NCBI GenBank assembly: GCA_036873135.1
Contig: JAPTYO010000005.1
Span: forward strand, 8,658,166 to 8,722,165
Direction: 5' to 3'
DNA length: 64,000 nucleotides
From: Clarkia xantiana subsp. parviflora
Taxonomy: Eukaryota > Streptophyta > Magnoliopsida > Myrtales > Onagraceae
The position numbers and the translations under genes were made by a program. Positions 63,293 through 64,000 of the stretch are shown in pieces. The notes beneath the pieces are model-generated. The model was not told the DNA's origin, did no database searches, and was given only the letters and a program-made list of their open reading frames with translations. The number at the start of each line of letters is the position of its first letter. The stretch's first letter is position 1.

Positions 63293-64000
63293 TGATGGGC
63301 TTTGCTATGGCCGTTAGGCCCTTTAACGGTGAGGAAACGGTGAATAGGCCCACCGGGCTCTGAAAGGAGGTCAAGAAGACCAAGGCGAAGGGTCCCGACG
63401 GAGGGAGTCCCGATGATGAAAGGTCCTGACAGAGTCGGCCCTGATAGGTGAGCTGAATGCTCCCGATGAGACGCCTTTAAGTAGGCCCCGATGATGAATC
63501 CCTGAGAATGATTGGCCCTGTCACGATGACGAGGGGCCCCGAGCGGTGACAAAACGAGATAACTCTGGAGTCCCTGATGGTAGTCGGGACTTGCTATCAG
63601 AGGTTGAGGCCGGGATACGCGGGGCGTGGCCGAGATACGCGGAGCGTGATTGAGATACGCGGAGCGTGGCCGAGATACGCGGGGCGTGGCTGAGATAAGC
63701 GAGATCATGGCCTAGATAGGCGGGATCGTGCCCGAGATACGCGGAATATGGGCTAACCACCCCAACGGTTCACCAGGTAACTGAGGTACCTCTCCGCCTA
63801 TAAAAGGGCAGAGGTTACCTCAGATCGATTACGTTTTGAGATACACTACTTGAGATTACTGCTTGTCAGTCCATACGAGAAACTCATTTAAGCATCGGAG
63901 AGGGATTCTGGGTCACCGCCCGGTCTATCCCCTCTTTGCAGGATTACGTGGAGCAAAGGAGCTCGGATCGACGTCAAGACCGTACCGGAGTTCCACCGTG
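63293..64000 (+). repeat. 3' LTR of element D (runs off the window)
   Basis: It follows the polypurine tract TTGGGGGCAAA and starts TGATGGGCTTTGC. It is collinear with 29248-29890, with more copies of GAGATACGCGG(A/G)GCGTGG at 63610-63690 and a TATA box (TATAAAA) at about 63801. By comparison with A, roughly ten bases of the LTR lie beyond the window. Confidence 0.85.

Overview
This window is plant nuclear DNA, almost certainly from an angiosperm and probably a eudicot. It holds many degraded Ty1/copia and Ty3/gypsy (Tat-type) LTR retrotransposons, two non-autonomous LTR elements, a tRNA-derived SINE and three MITE-like elements, but only one convincing host gene: a plant-specific glutaredoxin-like protein at 45909-46970. 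I cannot name the species. All element boundaries were read by eye from LTR ends, target-site duplications (TSDs), primer-binding sites and polypurine tracts.

Layout. 1-1120: 5' end of a minus-strand Tat-type element (gag-like start and LTR). 1121-3383: 3' end of a plus-strand relative, with the start of an antisense gene and the 3' LTR. 3384-5265: copia fragment K (+). 5266-7240: copia fragment I (-). 7241-9055: AT-rich and unassigned. 9070-9316: SINE. 9513-17299: complete, recently inserted non-autonomous Tat-type element C. 18068-21727: eroded gypsy element B, cut off by 21728-24020, the 3' part of minus-strand element G. 24021-27864: copia J with its 3' LTR. 28022-44777: copia H, carrying four later insertions: a Mutator-like MITE in the 5' LTR, the full Tat-type element A (29248-40400) in its primer-binding site, an hAT-like MITE inside A's 3' LTR, and a solo LTR in H pol. 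44783-49313: the host island with the glutaredoxin gene and one MITE. 49319-55605: minus-strand copia F, interrupted by the small LTR element E (50766-53916). 55606-64000: element D, a 5'-truncated sister of A, whose 3' LTR runs off the window.

The most interesting material is in the Tat-type elements. A and D carry gag/pol with two RNase H domains on the sense strand. Between pol and the 3' LTR, on the opposite strand, lies an intron-containing gene with its own TATA box fused to a telobox (AAACCCTA). A homologous antisense gene, with an intron of nearly the same size in front of the same coiled coil, persists in the pol-less element C, and its start is seen in the fragment at 1121-1410. A, D, C and the left-hand fragments also share LTR termini (TGATGG...), GGGGGCAA polypurine tracts and, where visible, TTGGCGC-type primer-binding sites and a short gag helix. 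This looks like an autonomous/non-autonomous family that keeps an antisense gene. Variable tandem hairpin arrays (130 bp units in C, about 26 bp CTTAAG units in A and D) sit between the sense and antisense genes. Every pol and every complete antisense gene here is broken by stops or frameshifts, so no element in the window appears autonomous today.
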